From Siccirubricoccus deserti (GTDB lineage Bacteria > Pseudomonadota > Alphaproteobacteria > Acetobacterales > Acetobacteraceae): DNA of 64,000 nucleotides. Below, piece after piece: positions 43,518 through 51,497 of this stretch. The notes under the pieces were generated by a model that made no database searches, was not told the origin of the DNA, and saw only the letters and a list, made by a program, of their open reading frames with translations. Positions within the stretch are counted from its first letter, which is position 1. Every line of letters starts with the position of its first letter. The position numbers were made by a program, and so were the translations under genes. The stretch spans positions 1 to 64,000 of the forward strand of contig NZ_JACOMF010000021.1 in assembly GCF_014283215.1 (NCBI RefSeq), read 5' to 3'.

Positions 43518-44006
43518 CTATGATGGCGCGGCGAAGGCGTCTGCGGGCAGGAACTCGTCGCTGCTGATCCATTCGGAGTCCGCTGTGGTGTGCTTGGTGC
43601 AATAGCTCCACCAGCCGCGCCCCGGTTCGGGTATGCGGATTTCGAAGCTGCCGCGCGGTGCAATGCGCGACCAGATGTGATCCACCTTCCACAGGCGAAC
43701 GAAGTCCATCAGGCGCCGCCCGCCAGGAACGCGCCAGCCTGCATGAAGATGGGGATGATGATCTTCCCCCTCGACGAATGCGACGAAGCGCGTGCGCTCG
43801 GACGCGGGCAGCCGGTGGAATCGCGTGCCGAACAGGTTGCGATCGACGATGCAATGAAGGGCGCGGAGGTCCCTGCGCATGCGGTCGCGGGAGATCGGCC
43901 AGTCATTGTAGGCGAGGGTAAGGGCGAACGACCAACGTTCCTGCCCAAGCATTTCGACCCGCGCCCGCCACAAGGCGGCGGGGTCGATGGGTGATGATGA
44001 TGACAT
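43518..44006 (-). CDS. HUH/Y1 nuclease-like (replication initiator or relaxase-like) protein
   Basis: The 162-aa protein starts at ATG 44006 (MSSSSPIDP); an upstream in-frame start at 44075 would add 23 residues. It contains the metal-binding HUH motif H84-P-H86-L-H88 after a hydrophobic strand (FVAFVEGED), and a candidate nucleophile in W-S-Y135-C-T-K138-H, as in single-tyrosine Rep and transposase nucleases. The N-terminus has a beta-strand WSFALTLAYND typical of motif 1 of such proteins. It lies at the right end of the serine-integrase element on the opposite strand. The exact subfamily (rolling-circle Rep, relaxase, IS-type) is open. Confidence 0.65.
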   Translation of the reverse strand: MSSSSPIDPAALWRARVEMLGQERWSFALTLAYNDWPISRDRMRRDLRALHCIVDRNLFGTRFHRLPASERTRFVAFVEGEDHHPHLHAGWRVPGGRRLMDFVRLWKVDHIWSRIAPRGSFEIRIPEPGRGWWSYCTKHTTADSEWISSDEFLPADAFAAPS

Positions 44007-44199
44007 AGAAATATCTTGAATGAAATCGGTGCGGATAATTCCGTACCAAAGGCTATTTAGCACAAGCTGCCGCAAACCTCAAGGTTCCGTGATGTGCGCC
44101 GGAGCAAGTGCCCAACCGCCCCCCAGGTGCCCCGGTGTGACGGACTGGACGTGCTAGTTCTGCCCGCCCATCCTCCCGACCGAGAATGGGAGAACACGC
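44007..44199. promoter_or_regulatory. Element-borne upstream region of the rebuilt M20 gene
   Basis: This 193-base spacer separates the HUH-like gene from the M20 start and is divergent between them. Its first 55 bases are AT-rich (ATAGAAATATCTTGAATGAA), and GAGAATGGGAGAAC before the ATG gives a ribosome-binding site. It must now drive the hybrid peptidase, replacing the host promoter left at 37.6-37.87 kb. No promoter boxes could be assigned with confidence. Confidence 0.45.
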
Positions 44200-45597
44200 A
44201 TGGGGACGCGAAACGGTGCCTTGGCGCGGGCGGCGAGCTACTTCGACAGCGGCCAGTTTCGGAACCTCCTGGCTCGGCTGGTCAGCATTCCCTCCACTTC
44301 CCAGGAGGAGGGAAGGGAGGCGGACCTGCACCGCTACCTTGCCGAAGGCATCCAGCCCTGGTTAGAGCAAATCGGCTTTTCAGTCGCCATCCACCCCAAT
44401 CCAATTGAAGGGTTCGGCCCAATCCTGACAGCGGAGCGGGTTGAGAACCCCGCGCTCCAATCGATTCTTCTATACGGCCATGGCGACACTGTCCGCGGCC
44501 TCGATGAGCAATGGCGGGATGGCCTCAAGCCCTGGGCGCTGACCGAGGAAGGCGACCGCTGGTACGGCCGCGGCACCGCCGACAACAAGGGCCAGCACGC
44601 GCTGAACCTGGCGGCGCTGGAGGCGGTGCTGGCCGAGCGCGGCGGCAGGCTCGGCTTCAATGTGAAGCTGGTGCTGGAAATGGCGGAGGAGCGCGGCTCC
44701 CGCGGGTTGCGCGAATTCGTTGCGGCGAACACGGATCTGCTGGCAGCGGATGTGCTGATCGCCTCGGACGGGCCGCGCGTCGATCCGGCGCTGCCGACCA
44801 TCGCCACCGGCACCCGCGGGATCTTCCAGTTCGAGCTGGAGCTGAAGCTGCGCGCCGGCGGCGTGCATTCCGGCCATTGGGGCGGGCTGACCACCGACCC
44901 GGCGGTGGTGCTGACCCATGCGATCGGCAGCATCATGGACCGCAAGGGCAGAATTCTGGTCCGCGACTGGCTGCCGCGGAACGGCGTGCCGGCCGAGGTG
45001 CGCGGCGTGCTGGACGGCTGCCCGGTGGGTGGCGCTGACGGCGCCGCCACCATCGACGCCGATTGGGGCGAGCCCGGGCTAACCCCGGCCGAGAAGATCT
45101 ACGGCTGGAACAGCTTCATCGTCCTCGCCATGGTCAGCGGCCGGCCGGAGGCACCGGTGAACGCGGTCGCCCCGGATGCCCGCGCCACCTGCCACATCCG
45201 CTACACCGTCGACACCGACCCGGCCGGCTTCGAGGCCGCGCTGCGTCGCCACCTCGACGAGCACGGCTTCCCCGAGGTCGAGATCCGCGACGCCGGCGTG
45301 CGCATGGCGGCGTCGCGCACCCCGCCGAACCACCCTTGGGTGCGCTGGGCGCAGGACAGCATGGCGCGCAGCCTCGGCAAGCCGGTGCAGATCATCCCGA
45401 ATTCCTCCGGCGGGCTGCCGGGTGATGTCTTCGTGGATCATCTCGGCACGCCACTGGTCTGGGTGCCGCACAGCTACAATGGCTGCAAGCAGCATGGTCC
45501 GGACGAGCATTTGCTGATCGCCCCGGCGCGCGAGGGCATCATGGCCTTCGCCGGCCTGTGGTGGGATCTGGGAGAGGCGGGGACGCCGAAGCGGTAG
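44200..45597 (+). CDS. M20-family peptidase, hybrid rebuilt by the mobile element
   Basis: The 465-aa zinc peptidase/deacylase has the M20 pattern: YGHGDTV at 92-98 with the first metal histidine, RGTADNKGQH with the bridging aspartate, EMAEERGSRG with the catalytic and metal glutamates, GGVHSGHWGG in the dimer-domain region, and a C-terminal YNGCKQHGPDEH. Codons 1-93 belong to the inserted element and use more varied third positions (for example GGTTCGGCCCAATCCTGACA). From HGD onward the codons are strongly GC-biased host sequence. The substrate is unknown; M20 members include dipeptidases and acyl-amino-acid hydrolases. The gene appears functional. Confidence 0.9.
   Translation: MGTRNGALARAASYFDSGQFRNLLARLVSIPSTSQEEGREADLHRYLAEGIQPWLEQIGFSVAIHPNPIEGFGPILTAERVENPALQSILLYGHGDTVRGLDEQWRDGLKPWALTEEGDRWYGRGTADNKGQHALNLAALEAVLAERGGRLGFNVKLVLEMAEERGSRGLREFVAANTDLLAADVLIASDGPRVDPALPTIATGTRGIFQFELELKLRAGGVHSGHWGGLTTDPAVVLTHAIGSIMDRKGRILVRDWLPRNGVPAEVRGVLDGCPVGGADGAATIDADWGEPGLTPAEKIYGWNSFIVLAMVSGRPEAPVNAVAPDARATCHIRYTVDTDPAGFEAALRRHLDEHGFPEVEIRDAGVRMAASRTPPNHPWVRWAQDSMARSLGKPVQIIPNSSGGLPGDVFVDHLGTPLVWVPHSYNGCKQHGPDEHLLIAPAREGIMAFAGLWWDLGEAGTPKR
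44473..44477. other. Right attachment junction (attR) core
   Basis: TACGG again, preceded by element sequence (TCGATTCTTCTA) and followed by host codons for HGDT (CCATGGCGACAC). Together with 38147-38151 it fixes the element at 6326 bp. Codon bias shifts sharply from mixed to strongly GC-biased within a few codons of this point. Confidence 0.7.
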
Positions 45598-45710
45598 CGT
45601 CGGTCGTTACCCTTCCTCACCAGGAAGGCGCCCCGAAGTCATGCGGGCGTTACAATCGGGGAGCATCTCTGCATCACCGGCCCAACCGGGTCCGATGAAG
45701 GAGGTAGCCG

Positions 45711-46271
45711 ATGAAGAGTTTCCGCATGGCCCTGCTGGGTACGGCGCTGCTGGCAGCGGCGCCGGCCCTGGCACAGCCCGCCCCGGCCGCCGGCGGCCCG
45801 CCGGCCCGTGGCGAGCGCGGGCCGGGCGCGATCTTCAACCAGATCGACCGCGACCGCGACGGCAAGGTCACCTGGGACGAAGCCTGGGTCTATGTGCAGC
45901 AGCGCTTCACCACGGCGGACCGCGATCATGATGGCGGCCTGACGCAGGAGGAGCTGGCCGCCGCCTTCCCGCGGCGTGGCCAGGCCGGAGCCCAGACGCC
46001 CGCGGACCGTGGCCAGGGTGCTGGCCGGACGCAGATGCTCGGCATGATGTTCCGCGGGCTGGACGCCAACCGTGACGGCAAGGTGACGCTGGAGGAGATC
46101 CGACCGGCGGCCGAGGCCCGCTTCCGCGGCTTCGACGCCAATGGCGATGGCGCGGTCGCGAGGGACGAGCTGCCGCGGCGGCCGCGCCATCATCGGCATG
46201 GCCATGGACAAGGCCAGCAGCCGGCGCCCGCGCAGGGCGGCGAAGCCCCGGCGGCACGCCCGCCCGGCTGA
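45711..46271 (+). CDS. Exported EF-hand calcium-binding protein
   Basis: The 186-aa protein has a clear signal peptide (MKSFRMALLGTALLAAAPALAQ) and four EF-hand loops: DRDRDGKVTWDE, DRDHDGGLTQEE, DANRDGKVTLEE and DANGDGAVARDE. A histidine/proline-rich tail (HHRHGHGQGQQ) follows. It probably binds calcium in the periplasm; a signalling or buffering role cannot be told apart. A GGAGGTAGCCG ribosome-binding site precedes ATG 45711. It is convergent with the secretion gene ending at 46343. Confidence 0.88.
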   Translation: MKSFRMALLGTALLAAAPALAQPAPAAGGPPARGERGPGAIFNQIDRDRDGKVTWDEAWVYVQQRFTTADRDHDGGLTQEELAAAFPRRGQAGAQTPADRGQGAGRTQMLGMMFRGLDANRDGKVTLEEIRPAAEARFRGFDANGDGAVARDELPRRPRHHRHGHGQGQQPAPAQGGEAPAARPPG

Positions 46272-46342
46272 CCCGGACGTCCCGCGCCAGCCGGCCCAGG
46301 GCCTGCGCGGGACACCGGTTCCGGCGCCGCCTGCGCGGCGCG

Positions 46343-46849
46343 TCAGCGGCGATCCGCGCCTGTGGCGGACGCGGCGCCGGGGTTCCGCGCGAAGGGGTGC
46401 AGGATGCGCTGCCCGCGCGGCCCGGCCAGTGTCGCCTCCCCGGGGCGGATCGACTGCACCACATGTCCGCCGACCCGCCCGCCTTCCGCCACCACCAGCG
46501 GCTTGCCGCCACTGGCGCCGGCGAAGATCGCGACCTTGGTGGCCGGGCTGACCATCACGCCGATGAGGCGCGGCAATTCGGCATCGACCGGGGTGCTCCG
46601 CAGTGTTGGCGGGCGGCGCTCCGGCTCGAACAGCGGGCGCGCCAGGGTGGTGGCGACCCAGTCATCGACCGGGTTCGCCGCCGGGGGATCGCTCTCCGGC
46701 ATGTCGGCATGCGCCGCGGGCCGTGCGGCCTCCGGTGGCGCGGTGTCGGTGGCATCGCCGGCAAGCCCGGCGTGCAGCGCCGCCGCCAATGCGGCCCCGA
46801 GCGCCAGCAGTGGCAGCAGGGCCAGGGCGAAGCGGTTGCCAGCGGTCAT
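46343..46849 (-). CDS. Type II secretion GspC/GspN-like protein
   Basis: The 168-aa protein has one N-terminal membrane segment (FALALLPLLALGAALAAALHA). A TLARPLFEPERRPP motif, typical of the region after the membrane anchor in GspC/XpsN-like proteins, is followed by a small beta domain (LIGVMVSPATKVAIF). GspC-like proteins link the inner-membrane platform to the GspD secretin. It is the last gene of the gspL-gspM-gspC-like set and overlaps gspM by 4 bases. Confidence 0.7.
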   Translation of the reverse strand: MTAGNRFALALLPLLALGAALAAALHAGLAGDATDTAPPEAARPAAHADMPESDPPAANPVDDWVATTLARPLFEPERRPPTLRSTPVDAELPRLIGVMVSPATKVAIFAGASGGKPLVVAEGGRVGGHVVQSIRPGEATLAGPRGQRILHPFARNPGAASATGADRR

Positions 46850-47418
46850 TGTCCCGCCCGCAATTCGGTGGCGGCGCGGAAGGCGTAGACGGTGAGGCCG
46901 GCCGTCAACAGCGTTTCGTCGGTGCCGGTCAGCATCTGCGTGGCCTGCACCTCCAGTTCGTCGACCAGGGTGCGTGGCCGCGCCAGCTCCACCGCTTCCA
47001 GCAGCCGCACCAGCACCGGCCAGCTGGCGCTGAGCGACAGCCGCAAGCCGATGCGGCGATAGCCGCCGACGGTAGTGGCGGGCAGGGTTTCCACGCTCGA
47101 CAATGTCGCGCCGGCCCGTGTCGCCATGTCGCGCACCAGCCCCTGCAGGGCCGCGCCGGCGACCGCATCGGTGCCGCCCTCCAGCAGCAGGGCGGCGGTG
47201 TCGTCGAGGCCCGGCGCGCGGGGCGGCGCCGGCCCCGGCTCGGCCAGGGCTTCCAGCCGCCGTGCGAACCCGCGGCGCTCGGCGAGCTCGGCCGCGCGAT
47301 CGGCGTGCCAGGCGAGCAGCGGCGCACCGATGGCGAACCACGCTGTCAGCAGCACACCACCGAGCAGCCCGAGGGCGAGCGCGGTGCCGGCGCGTCCGGT
47401 CGGCAGGCTGGCGGTCAT
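46846..47418 (-). CDS. gspM: Type II secretion protein GspM
   Basis: The 190-aa bitopic protein has an N-terminal membrane helix (ALALGLLGGVLLTAWFAIGA), a coiled segment (HADRAAELAERRGFARRLEAL) and a ferredoxin-like periplasmic domain, as in the GspMb form. With GspL it builds the inner-membrane platform that couples the GspE ATPase to pseudopilus assembly. It lies 13 bases after gspL and overlaps the next gene (ATGA). Confidence 0.82.
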   Translation of the reverse strand: MTASLPTGRAGTALALGLLGGVLLTAWFAIGAPLLAWHADRAAELAERRGFARRLEALAEPGPAPPRAPGLDDTAALLLEGGTDAVAGAALQGLVRDMATRAGATLSSVETLPATTVGGYRRIGLRLSLSASWPVLVRLLEAVELARPRTLVDELEVQATQMLTGTDETLLTAGLTVYAFRAATELRAGQ

Positions 47419-47431
47419 TGCGCCATTCCCT

Positions 47432-48454
47432 TCATTGCGCCGCCGTGGCGGTGATCACGAACTGGTCCTGGCCATCGCCGGAGCTGCGCGTCACCGGCGC
47501 GGCGAAACCCGGGGTGCGGATCGCCGGCTCGGCGGCCAGGGTGGCAATCAGCCGGGCGGCATCGGCGGATTGGCCACGCAGCGTCACCTGCCGCTGCTTC
47601 AGCGTGAAGCCGGTCAGCCAGGTATGGTCGGGCAGGATCGTGGTGACCGTGGCGAGGATGCCGAGTGCATTGCCGAACTCGGCCTCCGTTGCCGCGATGA
47701 CGTCACCGCTCGCTGCCGCCTCCGCCGCGCGCTGCTGCGCCGCCACGGCCTCCCGCGCGCGGGGCTGCAGCACGGCGATCCGCGCTTCGAGCTCGTCCAG
47801 CAGCCTGGCCTGGCGGAGGAAGGGCGCTGCCACCACCGCCACCATCAGCGTGGCGCAGGCCAGCGCCGCGGCGCGCAGGATAAGGCGCTGCCAGGGACGC
47901 CATGCCGTCGCTGCCAGGCCGATCCGGTGCAGCGCCCCATCGGCGCTCTGCCCTTGCAGCAGAGTGACGGTCGTGCCGGTGGCGGCCACAGTAGCGAGCG
48001 CCGCCGCCACCGCGGCGCGGGGGACCAGCAGCAGCCGCAGCCGCAGCAACCCGCGGCGACGGTCGCGACCGATGACCTCCCAGGACCAGAAGACATCCGC
48101 CGGGCGGAACGGGGTCACGCGGTCCATCTCATGCCAGAGCGCCCCGGCCAATTCCGCCTCCGCCGCCAGCGGCAGAACGACCTCCTGCTTCAGCAGCCGT
48201 CCTGGCGGCAGGCGGAGAACCGCCGGGGCACGCCCGGCCGCCCGCAGGGCACGGCGCAGCGCTTCCCCTCCTGCCTGGTCCAGGGGGAAGCGGCCCAGTG
48301 GCCGCTCCGATTGTCGCCGCAGCAGCGTCAGGATCAGCCAGGGCTCCTCCTGCCCTCCTGCATCCAGCAGCAGGACGCGGCTCGGCAAGGCCCCGTGCCG
48401 CGGCACCAGGGCACGCAGCTGCTGCGCCCACCAGCGGAGGAACTCCTCGAGCAT
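47432..48454 (-). CDS. gspL: Type II secretion protein GspL (PilM/PilN-like)
   Basis: The 340-aa protein has an N-terminal actin-like cytoplasmic part (VLLLDAGGQEEPWLILTLL, LPPGRLLKQEVVLPLAAEAEL), one membrane helix (AAALACATLMVAVVAAPF around residue 218) and a PilN-like periplasmic part (LEARIAVLQPRAREAVAAQ, ILPDHTWLTGFTLKQRQVTL). This is the usual GspL plan, which anchors GspE to the membrane. It is first in a three-gene set reading away from the copper oxidase genes. Confidence 0.85.
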   Translation of the reverse strand: MLEEFLRWWAQQLRALVPRHGALPSRVLLLDAGGQEEPWLILTLLRRQSERPLGRFPLDQAGGEALRRALRAAGRAPAVLRLPPGRLLKQEVVLPLAAEAELAGALWHEMDRVTPFRPADVFWSWEVIGRDRRRGLLRLRLLLVPRAAVAAALATVAATGTTVTLLQGQSADGALHRIGLAATAWRPWQRLILRAAALACATLMVAVVAAPFLRQARLLDELEARIAVLQPRAREAVAAQQRAAEAAASGDVIAATEAEFGNALGILATVTTILPDHTWLTGFTLKQRQVTLRGQSADAARLIATLAAEPAIRTPGFAAPVTRSSGDGQDQFVITATAAQ

Positions 48455-49029
48455 CGCGCTTCTCGTTGCAGATCGTCATCGGATGCTATCATTGGCAAGG
48501 AATCGCACCGCATCACAAAAAATATATCTAGGTAGAATTAAGCAACTCGTTATTCACCAAGACGATTTGAAGGTTTGGCAAAGCCCACGTCGAAATCGCC
48601 TACAATTCAGTCGAATTTTGCTCATGGCGCTACATACATCATTTGAAATTCGAACAGATGGCGCAAATTAACAGTCGCCATCGCAGCGTGATGGAAATTG
48701 CACCAAGCTTGTTTCGGTTTTCTTGTGATAGTGATTGGGGAAGGCTGACCGATTGCTGGTCATGTTGCGAACAAGTCGAGGAATTGGCGATCTTTCTGAG
48801 ATTACATGTTCACCTTCTAGGCTATTTTTCTCTCAAAATTGTCATGGCCTGTAACTGAAACGCGAGCTGTAGAATAATAAATACGTCTTCATAATCCGTA
48901 ACGAGACAACTTGGTTCCCTGCCTACCCCGCTGGACGGGGCTGTCGGAGCCGGTGTCCGAGGCCCAGGCGGCCCCAAAGAGGCAAACCCAAAATGCACCC
49001 TGCCGCAGGCAGGGCATAGACGAGCGGGG
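48455..49029. promoter_or_regulatory. AT-rich divergent region between gspL and the copper oxidase gene
   Basis: This 575-base stretch is clearly poorer in GC than the rest of the window, especially 48480-48890 (for example AAAAAATATATCTAGGTAGA). The only ORF of note (48643-48858, 71 codons) has an unusual amino-acid make-up and no family. The region must hold the promoters for gspLM on the minus strand and the oxidase-SCO pair on the plus strand. Its composition suggests a foreign scrap or an H-NS/MucR-type silenced control region. Confidence 0.5.
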
Positions 49030-50847
49030 ATGATGAAGATGGCTGATTGGCAGGACCGGCTTGCGGTGATCGCGCAGCGCAACCGTCAGGAGATCGTCAA
49101 CGCCAAGCTGAGCCGGCGCGAGATGATGCGGCTCGGCCTGCTGACCTCGACGGGGTCGCTCGTCCTGAAGGCCGGTCTCAGCGCGCGGGCCCATGCCCAG
49201 ACCGCCCTGATCCCGCCCAGCCCGGCGGCGACATCCTGGGCGCAGCCCATGCCGGTGCTGCCGATCAAGACGCCGGTGGCCGTGAACCAGCTCACCCATG
49301 GGGCGCCAGACGGCACCACGCTGATCGATGGCGCGCGACGGCGGATCAATCATCAGCTCTGCTCGCGCAACGCAGACGGAACCTATGGCGGCACCTTCCC
49401 GCCGCAGAAATTCTACGAGACCTTCGTGCGGGAGGCGGACCACAAATTCCACCCGTCCTGGGCGCCCAGCAAGATCTGGGGGTTCGACGGAACCTACCCC
49501 GGACCGCGCTACAACGCCTATTACGGCGAGCCGATCATGGTGCGCTTCCACAACCACCTGCCGTCACGGAAGACCCATGTCGGCTTCGGCATGCCGGAGA
49601 TCACCACCCACCTGCACAACGCCCATACGCCATCCGAGAGCGACGGCAACCCGGCCGACTTCTTCAACTCGGTCAATGATCCCGATGAGGTCAATCCGCT
49701 CGGCTTCAAGGATCAGCACTACCCGAATGTCTATGCCGGCTACACCGCGCTGAACGACCTGCGCGGCGATCCGAACGAGGCGCTGGGCTCGCTGTGGTAC
49801 CATGACCACACGCTCGATTTCACCTCGCAGAACATCTACAAAGGGCTGGTCGGCGTCTACACGCTGTTCGATCACCTGGACACCGGCGACGAGACGACCG
49901 GGCTCCGCCTGCCGAGCGGCGAGTTCGACGTGCCGATCATGTTCGGCGACTTCGTCTTCGACAGGGACTGCCAGCCGGTCTTCGACCTGTTCAACGTGGA
50001 TGGCATCCTCGGCGACAGATTCTGCGCCAATGGCGTCATCCAGCCCTATTTCAACGTCAAGCCGCGGCGCTACCGCTTCCGCCTCTACAACCATGGCCCG
50101 GCGCGCTGGTATGAATTCGCGCTGTACGACGGACGGGGCTTCATCCCCTTCTGGCAGATCTCCAACGACGGCAACCTGCTGCCCCAGGCGGTCCAGAAGA
50201 CCAGCGTGCGGCTCTCCGTCGCCGAGCGCGCCGACATCATCGTCGACTTCAGCAAGATCCAGAGCTCCCGCATCTACCTGGTCAACCGGCTGAAGCAGGA
50301 TGACGGGCGCGGTCCAAAGAACGAGATCCTGAACCCCGGCGTCCCGATCATCCAGCTCAACAAGGTCGGCCCGGCGGTGCGTGACGACAGCGCCGACCCG
50401 GCCGCCGCCCCGCTGCAACTGCGGCCACTGCCGGACCCGGATTTCGCGGCGCTGCTGGCCCGGGCGGACAAAGCGAAGAAGCGGACCTTCCGCTTCGACC
50501 GCTCCAACGGCGCCTGGACGGTGAACGGCAAGCTGTTTGACCCCAAGGAAGCCGCCGCCAGGATCGATCAGGAATCCGAGGAGGTCTGGGTCATCCAGAA
50601 CAGGGACGACGGCTGGAGCCATCCGGTCCACATGCATTTCGAGGAACACCGCATCCTGAAGCGCAACGGCAGGCCTATCGCGACCAACACATCCGAATAC
50701 GGTCGCAAGGACACCATCCCGCTCTACCGGAAGGAAGAGGTGGAAGTCTTCATGCGCTTCAGGGACATGAAAGGTCGCTACGTCATGCACTGCCACAACG
50801 TGACCCATGAAGATGCGGCGATGATGATGCGCTTTGACATTGTCTGA
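49030..50847 (+). CDS. Multicopper oxidase with Tat-type signal
   Basis: The 605-aa protein is of the CotA/bilirubin-oxidase-like type. All four copper motifs are visible: THLHNAH, WYHDHT, HPVHMHFEEH and the C-terminal HCHNVTHEDAAMM with the type 1 copper cysteine and axial methionine. The N-terminus has SRREMMRLGLLTSTGSLVLK followed by ARAHAQ, a twin-arginine signal, so it is exported folded with copper. Substrates of relatives include phenolics, bilirubin and Mn(II). It lies inside the type II secretion locus and is followed by a SCO1-like gene. ATG 49030 is used; 49039 is possible. Confidence 0.92.
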   Translation: MMKMADWQDRLAVIAQRNRQEIVNAKLSRREMMRLGLLTSTGSLVLKAGLSARAHAQTALIPPSPAATSWAQPMPVLPIKTPVAVNQLTHGAPDGTTLIDGARRRINHQLCSRNADGTYGGTFPPQKFYETFVREADHKFHPSWAPSKIWGFDGTYPGPRYNAYYGEPIMVRFHNHLPSRKTHVGFGMPEITTHLHNAHTPSESDGNPADFFNSVNDPDEVNPLGFKDQHYPNVYAGYTALNDLRGDPNEALGSLWYHDHTLDFTSQNIYKGLVGVYTLFDHLDTGDETTGLRLPSGEFDVPIMFGDFVFDRDCQPVFDLFNVDGILGDRFCANGVIQPYFNVKPRRYRFRLYNHGPARWYEFALYDGRGFIPFWQISNDGNLLPQAVQKTSVRLSVAERADIIVDFSKIQSSRIYLVNRLKQDDGRGPKNEILNPGVPIIQLNKVGPAVRDDSADPAAAPLQLRPLPDPDFAALLARADKAKKRTFRFDRSNGAWTVNGKLFDPKEAAARIDQESEEVWVIQNRDDGWSHPVHMHFEEHRILKRNGRPIATNTSEYGRKDTIPLYRKEEVEVFMRFRDMKGRYVMHCHNVTHEDAAMMMRFDIV

Positions 50848-50877
50848 GCGCCGGCGCGCAGCAACGGGAGACGAAGG

Positions 50878-51480
50878 ATGAACCGTCGAACTCTCGCCAA
50901 GGCCGGCCTCGGCGCCGCCCTGGCACCACTCGCCCTGCCGGGCGCGGCGAAGGCCGCAACCTTCACCGGGCGCGGAGCAGGATATTTCACCGATGCCGTG
51001 CTGACGACGCATGAGGGGCGGCAGGCGCGCTTCTATACCGACCTGATCAAGGGAAGGCGGGTGCTGATCAACTTCGTCTTCGTCGGCTGCAGCGATGTCT
51101 GCGATTCGGTGACGGCGAACCTTGCCGCCGTGCAGGACATCCTCGGCGACCGGGTGGGCAGCGAGATCCTCATGTATTCGATCTCGCTGCAGCCCGACTT
51201 CGACACGCCGGAGGTGCTGAAGCTTTACGCCGACCGCTTCGCGATCAGGCCGGGCTGGTCCTTCCTGACCGGCGATCCTGCCGATATCGAGGTGCTGCGC
51301 TGGCGCCTCGGCTTCGCCGACATCAACCCGGTGCTGGACGCCGACCTGTTCCAGCACGCCGCCATGCTGCGGATCGGCGAGGAGCATCTGGACCGCTGGA
51401 CCATGGCGCCGGCGATGCTGACGCCGGAGAGGCTGGCCGAGACGATCATCCGCGTATTCCCGCCGTCTCGGCCAGGCTGA
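50878..51480 (+). CDS. SCO1/SenC-family copper chaperone
   Basis: The 200-aa exported protein has the thioredoxin fold of Sco proteins with the copper ligands C-x3-C (VGCSDVCDS) and the later histidine (LFQHAAMLRIG). The N-terminus MNRRTLAKAGLGAALAPLAL is a Tat- or Sec-type signal. Sco proteins deliver copper or keep cysteines reduced, classically for cytochrome oxidase. Here it follows the multicopper oxidase by 30 bases, so it probably loads that enzyme. Confidence 0.9.
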   Translation: MNRRTLAKAGLGAALAPLALPGAAKAATFTGRGAGYFTDAVLTTHEGRQARFYTDLIKGRRVLINFVFVGCSDVCDSVTANLAAVQDILGDRVGSEILMYSISLQPDFDTPEVLKLYADRFAIRPGWSFLTGDPADIEVLRWRLGFADINPVLDADLFQHAAMLRIGEEHLDRWTMAPAMLTPERLAETIIRVFPPSRPG

Positions 51481-51497
51481 GGCGCACCCCGGCCGGG

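Larger units (their letters stand above)
38152..44477. mobile_element. 6.3-kb serine-integrase element inserted in an M20 peptidase gene
   Basis: The element starts after the truncated peptidase fragment and ends where the intact peptidase regains host sequence (CATGGCGACAC...). It carries a large serine integrase at the left end, a restriction-enzyme remnant, a Crp/Fnr regulator, a small resolvase, two coupled unknown genes and an HUH-nuclease-like gene. Its right end supplies a substitute first 93 codons of the target gene. The short shared core and the absence of long direct repeats fit serine integration. No structural phage genes or conjugation genes are present, so it resembles a small mobilisable or satellite-like element. 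Confidence 0.82.

Noticed and set aside
48643-48858. A 71-codon ORF in the AT-rich region
   Set aside because: Rich in cysteine and phenylalanine without a motif or ribosome-binding site; likely chance in low-GC DNA.
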